Assembly: GCF_026340975.1 (NCBI RefSeq)
Contig: NZ_JAPEOS010000001.1
Span: forward strand, 2,885,001 to 2,949,000
DNA length: 64,000 nucleotides
DNA from: Streptomyces sp. NBC_01214
Lineage (GTDB): Bacteria > Actinomycetota > Actinomycetes > Streptomycetales > Streptomycetaceae
Direction: 5' to 3'
The notes under the pieces are model-generated. The model did no database searches. It was not told the origin of the DNA and saw nothing but the letters and a program-made list of their open reading frames with translations. Every line of letters begins with the position of its first letter. The stretch's first letter is position 1. Of this stretch, positions 29,577 through 39,143 are shown one piece after another. The position numbers and the translations under genes were made by a program.

Positions 29577-32245
29577 TGGAGTCGGCTGAGATTCGCCGCC
29601 GCTGGCTGAGCTTCTTCGAGGAGCGCGGTCACGCCGTTGTCCCTTCGGCGTCGCTCATCGCGGACGACCCGACTCTGCTGCTGGTCAACGCGGGCATGGT
29701 CCCGTTCAAGCCGTACTTCCTCGGCGAGACCAAGCCGCCGGCCCCGCGGGCCACCAGCGTGCAGAAGTGCGTCCGTACGCCGGACATCGAAGAGGTCGGC
29801 AAGACCACCCGGCACGGCACGTTCTTCCAGATGTGCGGCAACTTCTCCTTCGGGGACTACTTCAAGGAAGGCGCCATCAAGTACGCCTGGGAGCTGCTCA
29901 CCAGCTCCGTGGCGGACGGCGGCTACGGCCTGGAGCCGGAGAAGCTCTGGATCACCGTCTACCTCGACGACGACGAGGCCGAGCAGATCTGGCGCGAGAA
30001 GATCGGCGTCCCCGCCGAGCGCATCCAGCGCCTGGGCAAGAAGGACAACTTCTGGTCCATGGGCGTCCCGGGTCCCTGCGGCCCGTGCTCCGAGATCAAC
30101 TACGACCGCGGCCCCGAGTTCGGCGTCGAGGGCGGCCCGGCCGTCAACGACGAGCGCTACGTGGAGATCTGGAACCTGGTCTTCATGCAGTACGAGCGCG
30201 GCGCCGGCGACGGGAAGGAAGACTTCCCGATCCTCGGTGACCTGCCGTCGAAGAACATCGACACGGGCCTCGGCCTCGAACGCCTCGCGATGATCCTGCA
30301 GGGCGTGCAGAACATGTACGAGACCGACACCCTGCGCGTGGTCATGGACAAGGCCACCGAGCTGACCGGCGTGCGCTACGGCGCCGCCCAGGGCACCGAC
30401 GTGTCGATGCGCGTGGTCGCCGACCACATCCGCACCTCCGTCATGCTCATCGGCGACGGCGTCACCCCCGGCAACGAGGGCCGCGGCTACGTGCTGCGCC
30501 GCATCATGCGCCGCGCCATCCGCAACATGCGCCTGATGGGCGCCACCGGCCCCGTCGTCCAGGACCTGGTCGACGTCGTGATCAACACGATGGGCCAGCA
30601 GTACCCGGAGCTCGTCACCGACCGCAAGCGCATCGAGACCGTCGCGCTCGCCGAAGAGGCCGCCTTCCTCAAGGCTGTCAAGGGCGGCACCAACATCCTC
30701 GACACCGCCGTGACCGAGACCAAGGCCACCGGCGGCACGGTCCTCTCCGGCGACAAGGCGTTCCTGCTCCACGACACCTGGGGCTTCCCGATCGACCTCA
30801 CCCTCGAGATGGCCGCCGAGCAGGGCCTGACCGTGGACGAGCCCGGCTTCCGCCGCCTGATGCAGGAGCAGCGCGACCGGGCCAAGGCCGACGCCAAGGC
30901 CAAGAAGACCGGCCACGCGGACATGTCCGCCTACCGGGAGATCGCCGACGGCTCCGGCGCCACCGAGTTCACCGGCTACGCCACCACCCAGGGCGAGTCG
31001 ACCATCGTCGGCCTGCTGGTCAACGGCGTTTCCGCGCCCGCCGCCTCCGAGGGCGACGAGGTCGAGGTCGTCCTCGACCGCACCCCCTTCTACGCCGAGG
31101 GCGGCGGCCAGCTCGCCGACCAGGGCCGCATCAAGCTCGACACCGGCGCCGTCATCGAGATCCGCGACGTCCAGCAGCCGGTCCCGGGCGTCTCCGTGCA
31201 CAAGGGATCCGTCCAGGTCGGCGAGGTGACGGTGGGCGCCTCCGCGTACGCCGCCATCGACGTCAGGCGCCGCCGCGCCATCGCCCGCGCCCACTCGGCC
31301 ACGCACCTGACCCACCAGGCGCTGCGCGACGCCCTCGGCCCGACCGCCGCCCAGGCCGGTTCGGAGAACAGCCCCGGCCGCTTCCGCTTCGACTTCGGCT
31401 CCCCGAACGCCGTTCCCGGCTCGGTCCTCACCGACGTCGAGCAGAAGATCAACGACGTGCTCTCGCGCGAGCTCGAAGTGACCGCCGAGATCATGAGCAT
31501 CGACGAGGCGAAGAAGCAGGGCGCCATCGCTGAGTTCGGCGAGAAGTACGGCGAGCGGGTCCGCGTCGTGACGATCGGCGACTTCTCCAAGGAGCTGTGC
31601 GGCGGCACGCACGTCGGCAACACCGCCCAGCTGGGTCTGGTGAAGCTGCTCGGCGAGTCTTCCATCGGCTCCGGCGTGCGCCGCGTCGAGGCCCTCGTTG
31701 GCGTGGACGCGTACAACTTCCTCGCCAAGGAGCACACGGTCGTCGCCCAGCTCCAGGAGCTGGTCAAGGGCCGTCCGGAGGAGTTGCCGGAGAAGATCGC
31801 CTCCATGCTCGGCAAGCTGAAGGACGCCGAGAAGGAGATCGAGAAGTTCCGCGCGGAGAAGGTCCTCCAGGCCGCTGCCGGGCTCGCCCAGAACGCCCAG
31901 GACATCAAGGGCGTCGCCCTCGTCGTCGGCCAGGTGGCGGACGGCATCGGCGCCGACGACCTGCGCAAGCTGGTCCTCGACGTCCGGGGCCGCATCCAGG
32001 GCGACCGTCCGGCCGTCGTGGCCCTGTTCACCGTGGCGAACGACCGCCCGCTGACCGTCATCGCCACCAACGAGGCCGCCCGCGAGCGCGGCCTCAAGGC
32101 GGGCGACCTGGTCCGTACGGCCGCCAAGACCCTCGGTGGCGGCGGTGGCGGCAAGCCGGACGTCGCCCAGGGCGGCGGCCAGAACCCGGCCGCCGTGCCG
32201 GAGGCCATCAGCGCCGTCGAGCGCCTCGTCGTAGAGACGGTCTGA
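29576..32245 (+). CDS. alaS: Alanyl-tRNA synthetase
   Basis: 889 residues. Class II catalytic domain at the N-terminus ([48 protein letters not shown]), the tRNA-recognition region, and the editing domain with zinc ligands HSATHLTH and CGGTH. The C-terminal DHHA1 part has [15 protein letters not shown]. All expected modules are present at normal length. It sits between two small membrane proteins and ruvX, with overlaps or gaps of 2 bases or fewer to its neighbours on both sides. Confidence 0.98.
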   Translation: MESAEIRRRWLSFFEERGHAVVPSASLIADDPTLLLVNAGMVPFKPYFLGETKPPAPRATSVQKCVRTPDIEEVGKTTRHGTFFQMCGNFSFGDYFKEGAIKYAWELLTSSVADGGYGLEPEKLWITVYLDDDEAEQIWREKIGVPAERIQRLGKKDNFWSMGVPGPCGPCSEINYDRGPEFGVEGGPAVNDERYVEIWNLVFMQYERGAGDGKEDFPILGDLPSKNIDTGLGLERLAMILQGVQNMYETDTLRVVMDKATELTGVRYGAAQGTDVSMRVVADHIRTSVMLIGDGVTPGNEGRGYVLRRIMRRAIRNMRLMGATGPVVQDLVDVVINTMGQQYPELVTDRKRIETVALAEEAAFLKAVKGGTNILDTAVTETKATGGTVLSGDKAFLLHDTWGFPIDLTLEMAAEQGLTVDEPGFRRLMQEQRDRAKADAKAKKTGHADMSAYREIADGSGATEFTGYATTQGESTIVGLLVNGVSAPAASEGDEVEVVLDRTPFYAEGGGQLADQGRIKLDTGAVIEIRDVQQPVPGVSVHKGSVQVGEVTVGASAYAAIDVRRRRAIARAHSATHLTHQALRDALGPTAAQAGSENSPGRFRFDFGSPNAVPGSVLTDVEQKINDVLSRELEVTAEIMSIDEAKKQGAIAEFGEKYGERVRVVTIGDFSKELCGGTHVGNTAQLGLVKLLGESSIGSGVRRVEALVGVDAYNFLAKEHTVVAQLQELVKGRPEELPEKIASMLGKLKDAEKEIEKFRAEKVLQAAAGLAQNAQDIKGVALVVGQVADGIGADDLRKLVLDVRGRIQGDRPAVVALFTVANDRPLTVIATNEAARERGLKAGDLVRTAAKTLGGGGGGKPDVAQGGGQNPAAVPEAISAVERLVVETV

Positions 32246-32247
32246 CG

Positions 32248-32718
32248 ATGACCCTGCGCCGCGGCCGCCGGCTCGCCATCGATGTCGGTGACGCCCGTAT
32301 CGGGGTCGCCTCGTGCGACCCCGACGGGGTGTTGGCCACACCGGTGGAAACCGTTCCGGGCCGGGACATCCCCTTCGCCCACCGGCGGCTGCGGCAGCTC
32401 GTCGAGGAGTACGAGCCCCTCGAAGTCGTGGTCGGCCTTCCCCGCTCGCTCAGCGGGCGGGAGGGGCCGGCCGCGGTCAAGGTGCGCGCCTTCGCGAACG
32501 AACTCGCCAAGGGCATCAAGCCGGTGACGGTCCGTCTGGTGGACGAGCGGATGACCACGGTCACCGCCGCCCAGGGTCTTCGGGCCTCCGGAAAGAACGC
32601 CAAGAAGGGCCGGTCGGTCATCGACCAGGCAGCCGCTGTGGTGATCCTTCAGAACGCTCTTGAGACCGAACGGGTATCGGGTAATCCGCCTGGCGAGTGC
32701 GTCGAAGTGGTTGTCTGA
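32248..32718 (+). CDS. ruvX: Holliday junction resolvase-like RuvX/YqgF
   Basis: 156 residues, RNase H-like fold. AIDVGDARIGVA holds the first catalytic Asp, VVGLPRSLSG the second motif, and LVDERMTTVTA with DQAAAVVILQ the remaining acidic residues. Relatives process the 5' end of pre-16S rRNA. ATG 32248 is 2 bases after the alaS stop. The pair alaS-ruvX-mltG-aroE is conserved in actinobacteria. Confidence 0.93.
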   Translation: MTLRRGRRLAIDVGDARIGVASCDPDGVLATPVETVPGRDIPFAHRRLRQLVEEYEPLEVVVGLPRSLSGREGPAAVKVRAFANELAKGIKPVTVRLVDERMTTVTAAQGLRASGKNAKKGRSVIDQAAAVVILQNALETERVSGNPPGECVEVVV

Positions 32719-32771
32719 TCGCGATACGGTAACGTTCCGCGCGATGAGACGGCATTCGAACAGCCGTCGCC

Positions 32772-32829
32772 CACCGTCAAAGAGACGGAACCGGGTGCCA
32801 CGGACGACGGAGTCCGTGGCCTCCGTCTC
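32772..32829 (+). promoter_or_regulatory. Two-tier stem-loop in the mltG leader
   Basis: Outer stem GAGACGGA (32772-32779) / TCCGTCTC (32822-32829), inner stem CCACGGAC (32798-32805) / GTCCGTGG (32812-32819) with loop GACGGA. All pairs are perfect. It ends 17 bases before the mltG ATG, so it is either a terminator for alaS-ruvX or an RNA element acting on mltG. Confidence 0.5.
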
Positions 32830-32846
32830 GCGGCTCTAGGGGACCG

Positions 32847-34640
32847 ATGACTGAGTATGGCCGGGGCCGTGGCCCCGAACCCTGGCACCCCGAGGACCCC
32901 CTTTACGGGGACCAGGGGTGGACCGGGCACCAGACCCAGCAGGGCCAGGTGCCTCACGGCGGTGCCCCGCAGCAGCAGGAGTACCCACAGGAGCCGCAGT
33001 ACCAGCAGCAGCAGTACCCCCAGCATCCGCAGTACCAGCAGTACCCGGAGTACCCGGAGTACCAGCAGCAGTACCAGCAGCAGTACCCGCAGGGGCAGTA
33101 CCCGCAGCAGGCACAACAGCAGCAGCCGCAGCAGCAGTACCTTCAGGGCCAGTACCCGCAGCAGCGGTACGTCGGGCAGCAGCAGGCACAGCAGCCCCAG
33201 CCGCAGCAGCCGGCCTACGACAGCCAGGGCTGGGACACCGGCCAGGGCCAGTACGCGGCGGCCGTGCAGAGCGGCCCGTACGCGGGCGTGGACCCCTACA
33301 CCCAGCAGCCCGTGACGGGCTACCCGGGCGAGGCCCCCGACCTCTACGGCACGGAGGACGCCTACGCGCCGCCGCAGCCCCCGGGCCGGCGGAACCTGGA
33401 GCCGGAACCCGTAGAGGAGCCGGAGCCCGCGGAGGAGCCGGAGAACGACCTGCTCACCGCCGGTGGGGGCCGTGACGGCGACGACGGCGACGGAGACGAC
33501 GGCGACGACGGCGACGGCCGCCGGGGCGGTCGCTCCAAGGGCGGCAAGCCCAAGAAGCGCAGCGGCACGGCCTGCCTGGTCGTCGCGGTCGTCATCCTCG
33601 GCGTGGTCGGCGGTGGCGGCTACTACGGCTACAACTACATCAAGGCCAGGTTCAGCTCGGCCGAGGACTTCGCGGGCGAGGGCAGCGGCGAGATCGTCGA
33701 GGTCGAGATCCCCAAGGGCTCGGGCCTCATGCAGATGGGTCTGATCCTCAAGAAGGCGGGCGTCGTCGCCAGCGGACAGGCGTTCGTCGACGCCGCGTCC
33801 AAGCTCCCTCCGGGCACGGCCATCCAGGCCGGTGTCTACCCGCTCCGGAAGAAGATGTCGGCCGCGTCCGCGGTCGAGGTGATGAGCGACCCCTCGAAGC
33901 TGAACGTGATCACGGTCACCGAAGGCATGCGCAACAGTGCGGTGTACGCGGCGATCGACAAGAAGCTGAGCCAGCAGGAGGGCACCACCGCCGAGATCGC
34001 CAAGCGCGAGGTCAAGAACCTCGGCCTGCCCGCCTGGGCGAACAACAACCCGAAGCTGATCGACCCGCTCGAGGGCTTCCTGTACCCGGCGCGCTACGAC
34101 CTCAGCAAGGACAGCACTCCCGACTCGCTGCTCAAGCAGATGGTCAAGAACGCGACCGACAAGTACACGGAGCTGGGCCTCGAGGGCAAGGCCAAGGAAC
34201 TGGGCCTGGAAAATCCGCTCCAGGTGGTCACGGTCGCCAGCCTCGTCAACGCCGAGGGCAAGAACCACGACGACTTCCGGAAGATGGCCGAGGTGGTCTA
34301 CAACCGCCTCAAGAAGACCAACGACGTCACGAACCAGAAGCTCCAGTTCGACTCGACGTACAACTACGTCAAGAACCAGAGCGAGATCAACTTCAACCTG
34401 AAGGAAGCCCAGGCCTTCGACCACCCCTACAACACGCACTTCGTCAGGGGGCTGCCCACCGGTCCGATCAACAACCCGGGCCTGGACGCGCTGACCGCTA
34501 CGCTCAACCCGGACCACGGTGGCTGGATGTTCTTCGTGTCGGTCGACGGCAAGACCACGACCTTCACCAAGACCTACGAAGAGCACACCAAGCTGGCCAA
34601 CGAGTTCCAGGAACGGCAGAAGCAGAAGAACGGCGGATAG
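32847..34640 (+). CDS. mltG: Endolytic murein transglycosylase MltG with long Q/Y-rich N-terminus
   Basis: 597 residues. It cuts nascent glycan strands and so ends peptidoglycan elongation. The cytoplasmic N-terminus (1-235) is very rich in Gln, Tyr and Pro with tandem QQYP-type units, then acidic and Gly/Asp-rich. One membrane helix is at about 240-258. The extracellular part has a LysM-like region and the YceG domain; the catalytic Glu is E470 in ASLVNAEGK, followed by VYNRL and GLPTGPINNPG. ATG 32847 follows AGGGGA. aroE starts 6 bases downstream. Confidence 0.95.
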   Translation: MTEYGRGRGPEPWHPEDPLYGDQGWTGHQTQQGQVPHGGAPQQQEYPQEPQYQQQQYPQHPQYQQYPEYPEYQQQYQQQYPQGQYPQQAQQQQPQQQYLQGQYPQQRYVGQQQAQQPQPQQPAYDSQGWDTGQGQYAAAVQSGPYAGVDPYTQQPVTGYPGEAPDLYGTEDAYAPPQPPGRRNLEPEPVEEPEPAEEPENDLLTAGGGRDGDDGDGDDGDDGDGRRGGRSKGGKPKKRSGTACLVVAVVILGVVGGGGYYGYNYIKARFSSAEDFAGEGSGEIVEVEIPKGSGLMQMGLILKKAGVVASGQAFVDAASKLPPGTAIQAGVYPLRKKMSAASAVEVMSDPSKLNVITVTEGMRNSAVYAAIDKKLSQQEGTTAEIAKREVKNLGLPAWANNNPKLIDPLEGFLYPARYDLSKDSTPDSLLKQMVKNATDKYTELGLEGKAKELGLENPLQVVTVASLVNAEGKNHDDFRKMAEVVYNRLKKTNDVTNQKLQFDSTYNYVKNQSEINFNLKEAQAFDHPYNTHFVRGLPTGPINNPGLDALTATLNPDHGGWMFFVSVDGKTTTFTKTYEEHTKLANEFQERQKQKNGG

Positions 34641-34646
34641 CAGGAC

Positions 34647-35471
34647 ATGTCACGCATAAGGGCCGCGGTGTTGGGTTCGCCCATCGAGCACTCGCTCTCA
34701 CCGGTGCTGCACCGCGCCGCTTATCAGGAGCTCGGCCTCGACGACTGGTCGTACGACCGCTTCGAGATCGACGAGGCCGCGCTCCCGGAGTTCGTGGCAG
34801 GACTCGGCCCCGAGTGGGCCGGGCTGTCCCTGACCATGCCGCTCAAGCGGGCGATCATGCCGCTGCTGGACGGCATCAGTGACACGGCCGCCTCCGTCGA
34901 GGCGGTCAACACGGTCGTCCTCACCGAGGACGGCCGGCGCCTCGGCGACAACACCGACATCCCCGGCATCGTCGCCGCGCTCCACGAGCGCGGCGTCGAG
35001 AAGGTGTCCTCTGCAGCCATCCTCGGCGCGGGCGCCACGGCCTCCTCGGCGCTCGCCGCGCTCTCGCGGATCTGCTCCGGCGAGGTCACGGCGTACGTCC
35101 GCTCGGCGGCCCGGGCGGACGAGATGCGGCAGTGGGGCGAGCGGCTCGGCGTGCCCGTCCGCACGGCCGACTGGTCCGGGGCGGCCGAGGCGCTGTCCGC
35201 GCCCCTGGTGATCGCCACCACTCCGGCCGGTACGACCGACGCCCTGGCGGCGTCCGTACCCGAAGGGGCGGGCACCCTCTTCGACGTCCTCTACGACCCC
35301 TGGCCGACCGCACTGGCCGCGGCCTGGTCGCGGCAGGGCGGCCAGGTCGTCGGCGGACTCGACCTCCTCGTCCACCAGGCCGTGCTCCAGGTCGAGCGGA
35401 TGACGGGCCGGACCCCGGGTCCGCTCGCCGCCATGAGGGCCGCCGGAGAGCGCGCGCTCGCCGCCCGTTAG
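34647..35471 (+). CDS. aroE: Shikimate dehydrogenase
   Basis: 274 residues. It reduces 3-dehydroshikimate with NADPH. The substrate site is SPIEHSLSP near the N-terminus, the catalytic Lys in LTMPLKRAI and Asp in GDNTDIPG; the cofactor loop is ILGAGATASSAL. Relatives usually read NVTxPxK at the Lys motif; here it is LSLTMPLK. ATG 34647 is 6 bases after mltG. The remaining shikimate genes follow from 35827. Confidence 0.93.
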   Translation: MSRIRAAVLGSPIEHSLSPVLHRAAYQELGLDDWSYDRFEIDEAALPEFVAGLGPEWAGLSLTMPLKRAIMPLLDGISDTAASVEAVNTVVLTEDGRRLGDNTDIPGIVAALHERGVEKVSSAAILGAGATASSALAALSRICSGEVTAYVRSAARADEMRQWGERLGVPVRTADWSGAAEALSAPLVIATTPAGTTDALAASVPEGAGTLFDVLYDPWPTALAAAWSRQGGQVVGGLDLLVHQAVLQVERMTGRTPGPLAAMRAAGERALAAR

Positions 35472-35475
35472 GCTT
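35470..35475 (+). promoter_or_regulatory. Predicted -10 (TAGGCT) overlapping the aroE stop codon
   Basis: TAGGCT includes two bases of the aroE TAG. It lies 27 bases before the small membrane-protein start, a suitable distance for a short leader with the GGGGGCGG ribosome-binding site. Confidence 0.35.
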
Positions 35476-35502
35476 TCCACCTGCGTATTCACAGGGGGCG
35501 GC

Positions 35503-35694
35503 ATGGACGGCAACAGCACGGACTTAGTACTCGCGTCGAAGTGGGACCTCCCCTTCGTCATCTTCAGCATGGTCAGGGTGGCGTTCGGCACCCTGCCCCT
35601 GTGGGCCAAGGCGCTCATCCTCGGACTCTTCGGTTCCGTCGTCGTCTGGTACGGGATCACCTGGCAGCGCGAGCGCGGCCGGCGGGCCCGTTGA
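35503..35694 (+). CDS. Small membrane protein with a TTA codon
   Basis: 63 residues, no recognised family. One or two hydrophobic segments (about 18-28 and 34-51) and a basic end RERGRRAR that would face the cytoplasm. ATG 35503 has AGGGGGCGG 4-5 bases upstream. Codon 8 (35524-35526) is TTA, read in Streptomyces by the bldA tRNA; I found no other in-frame TTA among the intact genes here. It lies between aroE and aroC on the same strand, so bldA control of a small membrane protein is suggested. Confidence 0.72.
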   Translation: MDGNSTDLVLASKWDLPFVIFSMVRVAFGTLPLWAKALILGLFGSVVVWYGITWQRERGRRAR

Positions 35695-35826
35695 CGCCTC
35701 GGGCGTCCGATAGCTGGACCGGGGCCCGATAAACCCCTCCGGACATGGGAGGATCGGGTGAGGCGGGTCCGGGCCGCGCACCCGATCGCGCCGTCGCTGT
35801 ACCAGGCGCGAGCATGAGGAGCATCG

Positions 35827-37011
35827 TTGAGCAGGTTGCGTTGGCTGACCGCAGGAGAGTCGCACGGACCGGCACTGGTCGCGACGCTGGAGGGTCTTCC
35901 CGCCGGCGTCCCGGTCACCACCGAGCTGGTGGCCGATCACCTGGCCCGGCGCCGACTCGGCTATGGCCGCGGTGCCCGGATGAAGTTCGAGCAGGACGAG
36001 ATCACCTTCCTCGGCGGCGTCCGCCACGGCCTGTCCCAGGGCTCCCCGATCGCGGTCATGATCGGCAACACCGAGTGGCCCAAGTGGGAGACCGTCATGT
36101 CGGCCGACCCGGTCGACCCCTCGCTGCTCAAGGACACCGGCCGCAACGCGCCGCTGACCCGTCCGCGCCCCGGCCACGCCGACCTCGCGGGCATGCAGAA
36201 GTACGGCTTCGACGAGGCCCGGCCGATCCTGGAGCGCGCCAGCGCCCGTGAGACCGCCGCCCGCGTCGCCCTCGGCGCCGTCGCCCGTTCCTTCATCAAG
36301 GAGGTCGCGGGCATCGAGATCGTCTCCCACGTGGTCGAGCTGGCCGCGGCCAAGGCCCCGTACGGCGTCTACCCGACCCCCGCCGACGTCGACAAGCTCG
36401 ACGCCGACCCGGTGCGCTGCCTGGACGCCGACGCCAGCAAGGCGATGGTCGCCGAGATCGACCAGGCCCACAAGGACGGCGACACCCTCGGCGGCGTCGT
36501 CGAGGTCCTCGCCTACGGCGTCCCGGTCGGCCTCGGCTCGCACGTCCACTGGGACCGCCGGCTCGACGCGCGCCTTGCCGCCGCCCTCATGGGCATCCAG
36601 GCCATCAAGGGCGTCGAGGTCGGCGACGGCTTCGAGCTCGCCCGCGTGCCCGGCTCGAAGGCGCACGACGAGATCGTCTCCACGCCCGAGGGCATCAAGC
36701 GCACCTCCGGCCGCTCCGGCGGCACCGAGGGCGGACTGACCACCGGCGAACTGCTGCGCGTCCGCGCCGCGATGAAGCCCATCGCGACCGTCCCGCGCGC
36801 CCTGGCGACCGTCGACGTGGCCACCGGCGAGGCGGCCGTGGCCCACCACCAGCGCTCCGACGTGTGCGCCGTGCCGGCCGCCGGCATCGTCGCCGAGGCG
36901 ATGGTCGCCCTCGTGCTGGCCGACGCCGTCGTCGAGAAGTTCGGCGGCGACTCGGTCCCCGAGACCCGTCGCAACGTCCGGTCCTACCTCGACAACCTGC
37001 AGATCCGGTGA
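35827..37011 (+). CDS. aroC: Chorismate synthase
   Basis: 394 residues. It removes phosphate from EPSP to give chorismate and needs reduced FMN. The N-terminal signature [13 protein letters not shown], the middle [12 protein letters not shown] and the C-terminal [17 protein letters not shown] are intact. TTG 35827 is preceded by TGAGGAGC at the right spacing, and no ATG/GTG in frame gives the conserved N-terminus. Its TGA overlaps the aroK GTG by 4 bases. Confidence 0.95.
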   Translation: MSRLRWLTAGESHGPALVATLEGLPAGVPVTTELVADHLARRRLGYGRGARMKFEQDEITFLGGVRHGLSQGSPIAVMIGNTEWPKWETVMSADPVDPSLLKDTGRNAPLTRPRPGHADLAGMQKYGFDEARPILERASARETAARVALGAVARSFIKEVAGIEIVSHVVELAAAKAPYGVYPTPADVDKLDADPVRCLDADASKAMVAEIDQAHKDGDTLGGVVEVLAYGVPVGLGSHVHWDRRLDARLAAALMGIQAIKGVEVGDGFELARVPGSKAHDEIVSTPEGIKRTSGRSGGTEGGLTTGELLRVRAAMKPIATVPRALATVDVATGEAAVAHHQRSDVCAVPAAGIVAEAMVALVLADAVVEKFGGDSVPETRRNVRSYLDNLQIR

Positions 37012-37526
37012 CGGCCGGACCGCTCGTCGTCCTCGTCGGGCCCATGGGGTCCGGCAAGTCCACGGTGGGGGCGCTGCTCGCCGAGCGGCTCGGCGTCCCC
37101 TACCGGGACACCGACGCCGACATCGTGGCGGCCCAGGGCCGGGAGATCTCCGACATCTTCGTCGACGAGGGGGAGCCGTACTTCCGTGAGCTGGAGCGGC
37201 AGGCGGTCGCCGCCGCCGTCGCCGGGCACACCGGAGTCCTCGCCCTCGGCGGCGGCGCCGTCCTCGACGAGGGCACCCGCGGGCTGCTGGCCGGCCTGCC
37301 CGTCGCCTATCTCTCGATGGACGTCGAGGAAGCCGTACGGCGCGTGGGCCTCGGCGCCGCCCGCCCGCTGCTCGCCGTCAACCCGCGCCGCCAGTGGCGC
37401 GAGCTGATGGACGCCCGGCGCCCCCTGTACACCGAAGTCGCGCGCGTCGTGGTGGCCACCGACGACCGCACCCCCGAAGAGGTCGCCCAGGCGGTCCTCG
37501 ACGCTCTGGAGTTGAAGGACGTATGA
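37008..37526 (+). CDS. aroK: Shikimate kinase
   Basis: 172 residues. It phosphorylates shikimate with ATP. P-loop GPMGSGKST at the N-terminus, DxD-like RDTDADI, the shikimate-binding GGGAV, and RRPLYTEVA before the C-terminal helix. GTG 37008 overlaps the aroC stop and the TGA overlaps the aroB ATG, placing it in a coupled aroC-K-B-Q run. Confidence 0.95.
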   Translation: MTAGPLVVLVGPMGSGKSTVGALLAERLGVPYRDTDADIVAAQGREISDIFVDEGEPYFRELERQAVAAAVAGHTGVLALGGGAVLDEGTRGLLAGLPVAYLSMDVEEAVRRVGLGAARPLLAVNPRRQWRELMDARRPLYTEVARVVVATDDRTPEEVAQAVLDALELKDV

Positions 37527-38614
37527 CAGACCAGGTGACGCGGATCCACGTCGGCGAGAGCGCCGGACACGACGCGTACGACGTGCTGGTCGGGCGGCAG
37601 CTGCTCGGCGAGCTCGGCTCCCTGATCGGTACGAAGGCCCAGCGGGTCGCCGTGATCCACCCCGAGGCGCTGGCCTCCACCGGTGAGGCGCTGCGCGACG
37701 ACCTGGCCGAGCAGGGCTACGAGGCGGTCGCCATCCAGGTGCCGAACGCCGAAGAGGCCAAGACGGTCGAGGTCGCCGCGTACTGCTGGAAGGCGCTGGG
37801 CCAGTCCGGTTTCACCCGCACCGACGTGATCGTCGGCGTCGGCGGGGGAGCCACCACCGACCTCGCGGGCTTCGTCGCGGCCAGCTGGCTGCGCGGGGTG
37901 CGCTGGGTCGCCGTACCGACCACCGTCCTCGCGATGGTGGACGCGGCGGTCGGCGGCAAGACCGGCATCAACACCGCCGAGGGCAAGAACCTGGTGGGCG
38001 CCTTCCACCCGCCGGCCGGTGTGCTCTGCGACCTGGCCGCGCTGGACTCGCTGCCGGTCAACGACTACGTCAGCGGCCTCGCCGAGATCATCAAGGCCGG
38101 GTTCATCTCCGACCCGGTGATCCTCGACCTGATCGAGGAGGACCCGGCGGCGGCGCGTACGCCCGAGGGCCCGCACACCGCCGAGCTCATCGTGCGCTCC
38201 ATCCAGGTCAAGGCCGACGTGGTCTCCAGCGACCTCAAGGAGTCCGGGCTGCGCGAGATCCTCAACTACGGCCACACCCTCGCGCACGCCATCGAGAAGA
38301 ACGAGCGCTACAAGTGGCGGCACGGCGCGGCCGTGTCCGTCGGCATGGTCTTCGCCGCCGAGCTCGGCCGGCTCGCGGGCCGCCTCGACGACGCGACGGC
38401 CGACCGGCACCGGGAGATCCTGGCCGCGGTCGGGCTGCCGCTGACCTACCGCGGCGACCAGTGGTCCAAGCTGCTCCAGACCATGCAGGTCGACAAGAAG
38501 TCCCGCGGCAACCTGCTGCGCTTCATCGTCCTGGACGGGCTGGCCAAGCCGACCGTCCTGGAGGGGCCCGACCCGGCGCACCTGGTCGCCGCCTACGGCG
38601 AGGTGTCGGCGTGA
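37523..38614 (+). CDS. aroB: 3-Dehydroquinate synthase
   Basis: 363 residues. It converts DAHP to 3-dehydroquinate with NAD and a divalent metal. The NAD-binding [36 protein letters not shown] and [10 protein letters not shown] are intact, as are the metal ligands in the Glu and His positions ([30 protein letters not shown]). It is coupled by overlap to both neighbours. Confidence 0.96.
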   Translation: MTDQVTRIHVGESAGHDAYDVLVGRQLLGELGSLIGTKAQRVAVIHPEALASTGEALRDDLAEQGYEAVAIQVPNAEEAKTVEVAAYCWKALGQSGFTRTDVIVGVGGGATTDLAGFVAASWLRGVRWVAVPTTVLAMVDAAVGGKTGINTAEGKNLVGAFHPPAGVLCDLAALDSLPVNDYVSGLAEIIKAGFISDPVILDLIEEDPAAARTPEGPHTAELIVRSIQVKADVVSSDLKESGLREILNYGHTLAHAIEKNERYKWRHGAAVSVGMVFAAELGRLAGRLDDATADRHREILAAVGLPLTYRGDQWSKLLQTMQVDKKSRGNLLRFIVLDGLAKPTVLEGPDPAHLVAAYGEVSA

Positions 38615-39051
38615 GCCGCCCCGTCCTCGTGCTGAACGGCCCGAACCTGGGCCGGCTCGGCTCGCGCGAGCCCGACGTGTACGGGGCCACCTCGTACGCG
38701 GGACTGGTGGAGAGCTGCCGGTCGCTGGGCGAGGAGCTCGGCTTCGACGTCGAGGTCCGCGAGACCAACGACGAGGGCGAGCTGATTCGTTGGCTGCACG
38801 AGGCGGCGGACGGGAAGATCCCCGTGGTCATCAACCCGGGGGCCTTCACCCACTACTCGTACGGCATGCGGGACGCGGCCGCGCAGCGCACGGCGCCGCT
38901 GATCGAGGTGCACATCTCGAACCCGTACGCCCGCGAGGAGTTCCGTCACACCTCGGTCATCGCGGCCGTGGCGACCGGAACGGTGGCGGGCTTCGGCATC
39001 GGCTCGTACCGGCTGGCGCTGCGCGCACTGGCGGACGAGATCTCCGCCTGA
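38611..39051 (+). CDS. aroQ: 3-Dehydroquinate dehydratase, type II
   Basis: 146 residues. It removes water from 3-dehydroquinate; the type II enzyme forms a dodecamer. [18 protein letters not shown] carries the catalytic Tyr, [13 protein letters not shown] the lid, and [17 protein letters not shown] the catalytic His. GTG 38611 overlaps the aroB stop by 4 bases. It is the last aro gene here; aroA, aroF and aroG are not in this window. Confidence 0.96.
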   Translation: MSRPVLVLNGPNLGRLGSREPDVYGATSYAGLVESCRSLGEELGFDVEVRETNDEGELIRWLHEAADGKIPVVINPGAFTHYSYGMRDAAAQRTAPLIEVHISNPYAREEFRHTSVIAAVATGTVAGFGIGSYRLALRALADEISA

Positions 39052-39072
39052 CACCCTGCCTGACGGTGCTGG

Positions 39073-39102
39073 TGGACGGCCGGGCCCCGGCAGTCATATA
39101 AC
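39073..39102 (+). promoter_or_regulatory. Predicted promoter for the P-loop gene
   Basis: TGGACG (39073-39078), an 18-base spacer and TATAAC (39097-39102), an unusually good -10 for this GC content. The mRNA would have a leader of about 35 bases. Confidence 0.5.
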
Positions 39103-39143
39103 GTTCTCGCATCAGTCGCCGGAACGAGACGGAGTGGCAGCGG

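Noticed and set aside
33000..33220. CAG/TAC repeat array resembling a CRISPR or satellite
   Set aside because: It lies inside mltG in frame and encodes Gln/Tyr/Pro units; there are no spacers.
35745..36251. Plus-strand frame overlapping the aroC start
   Set aside because: The frame is the out-of-phase reading of aroC and has Arg/Pro-rich composition.
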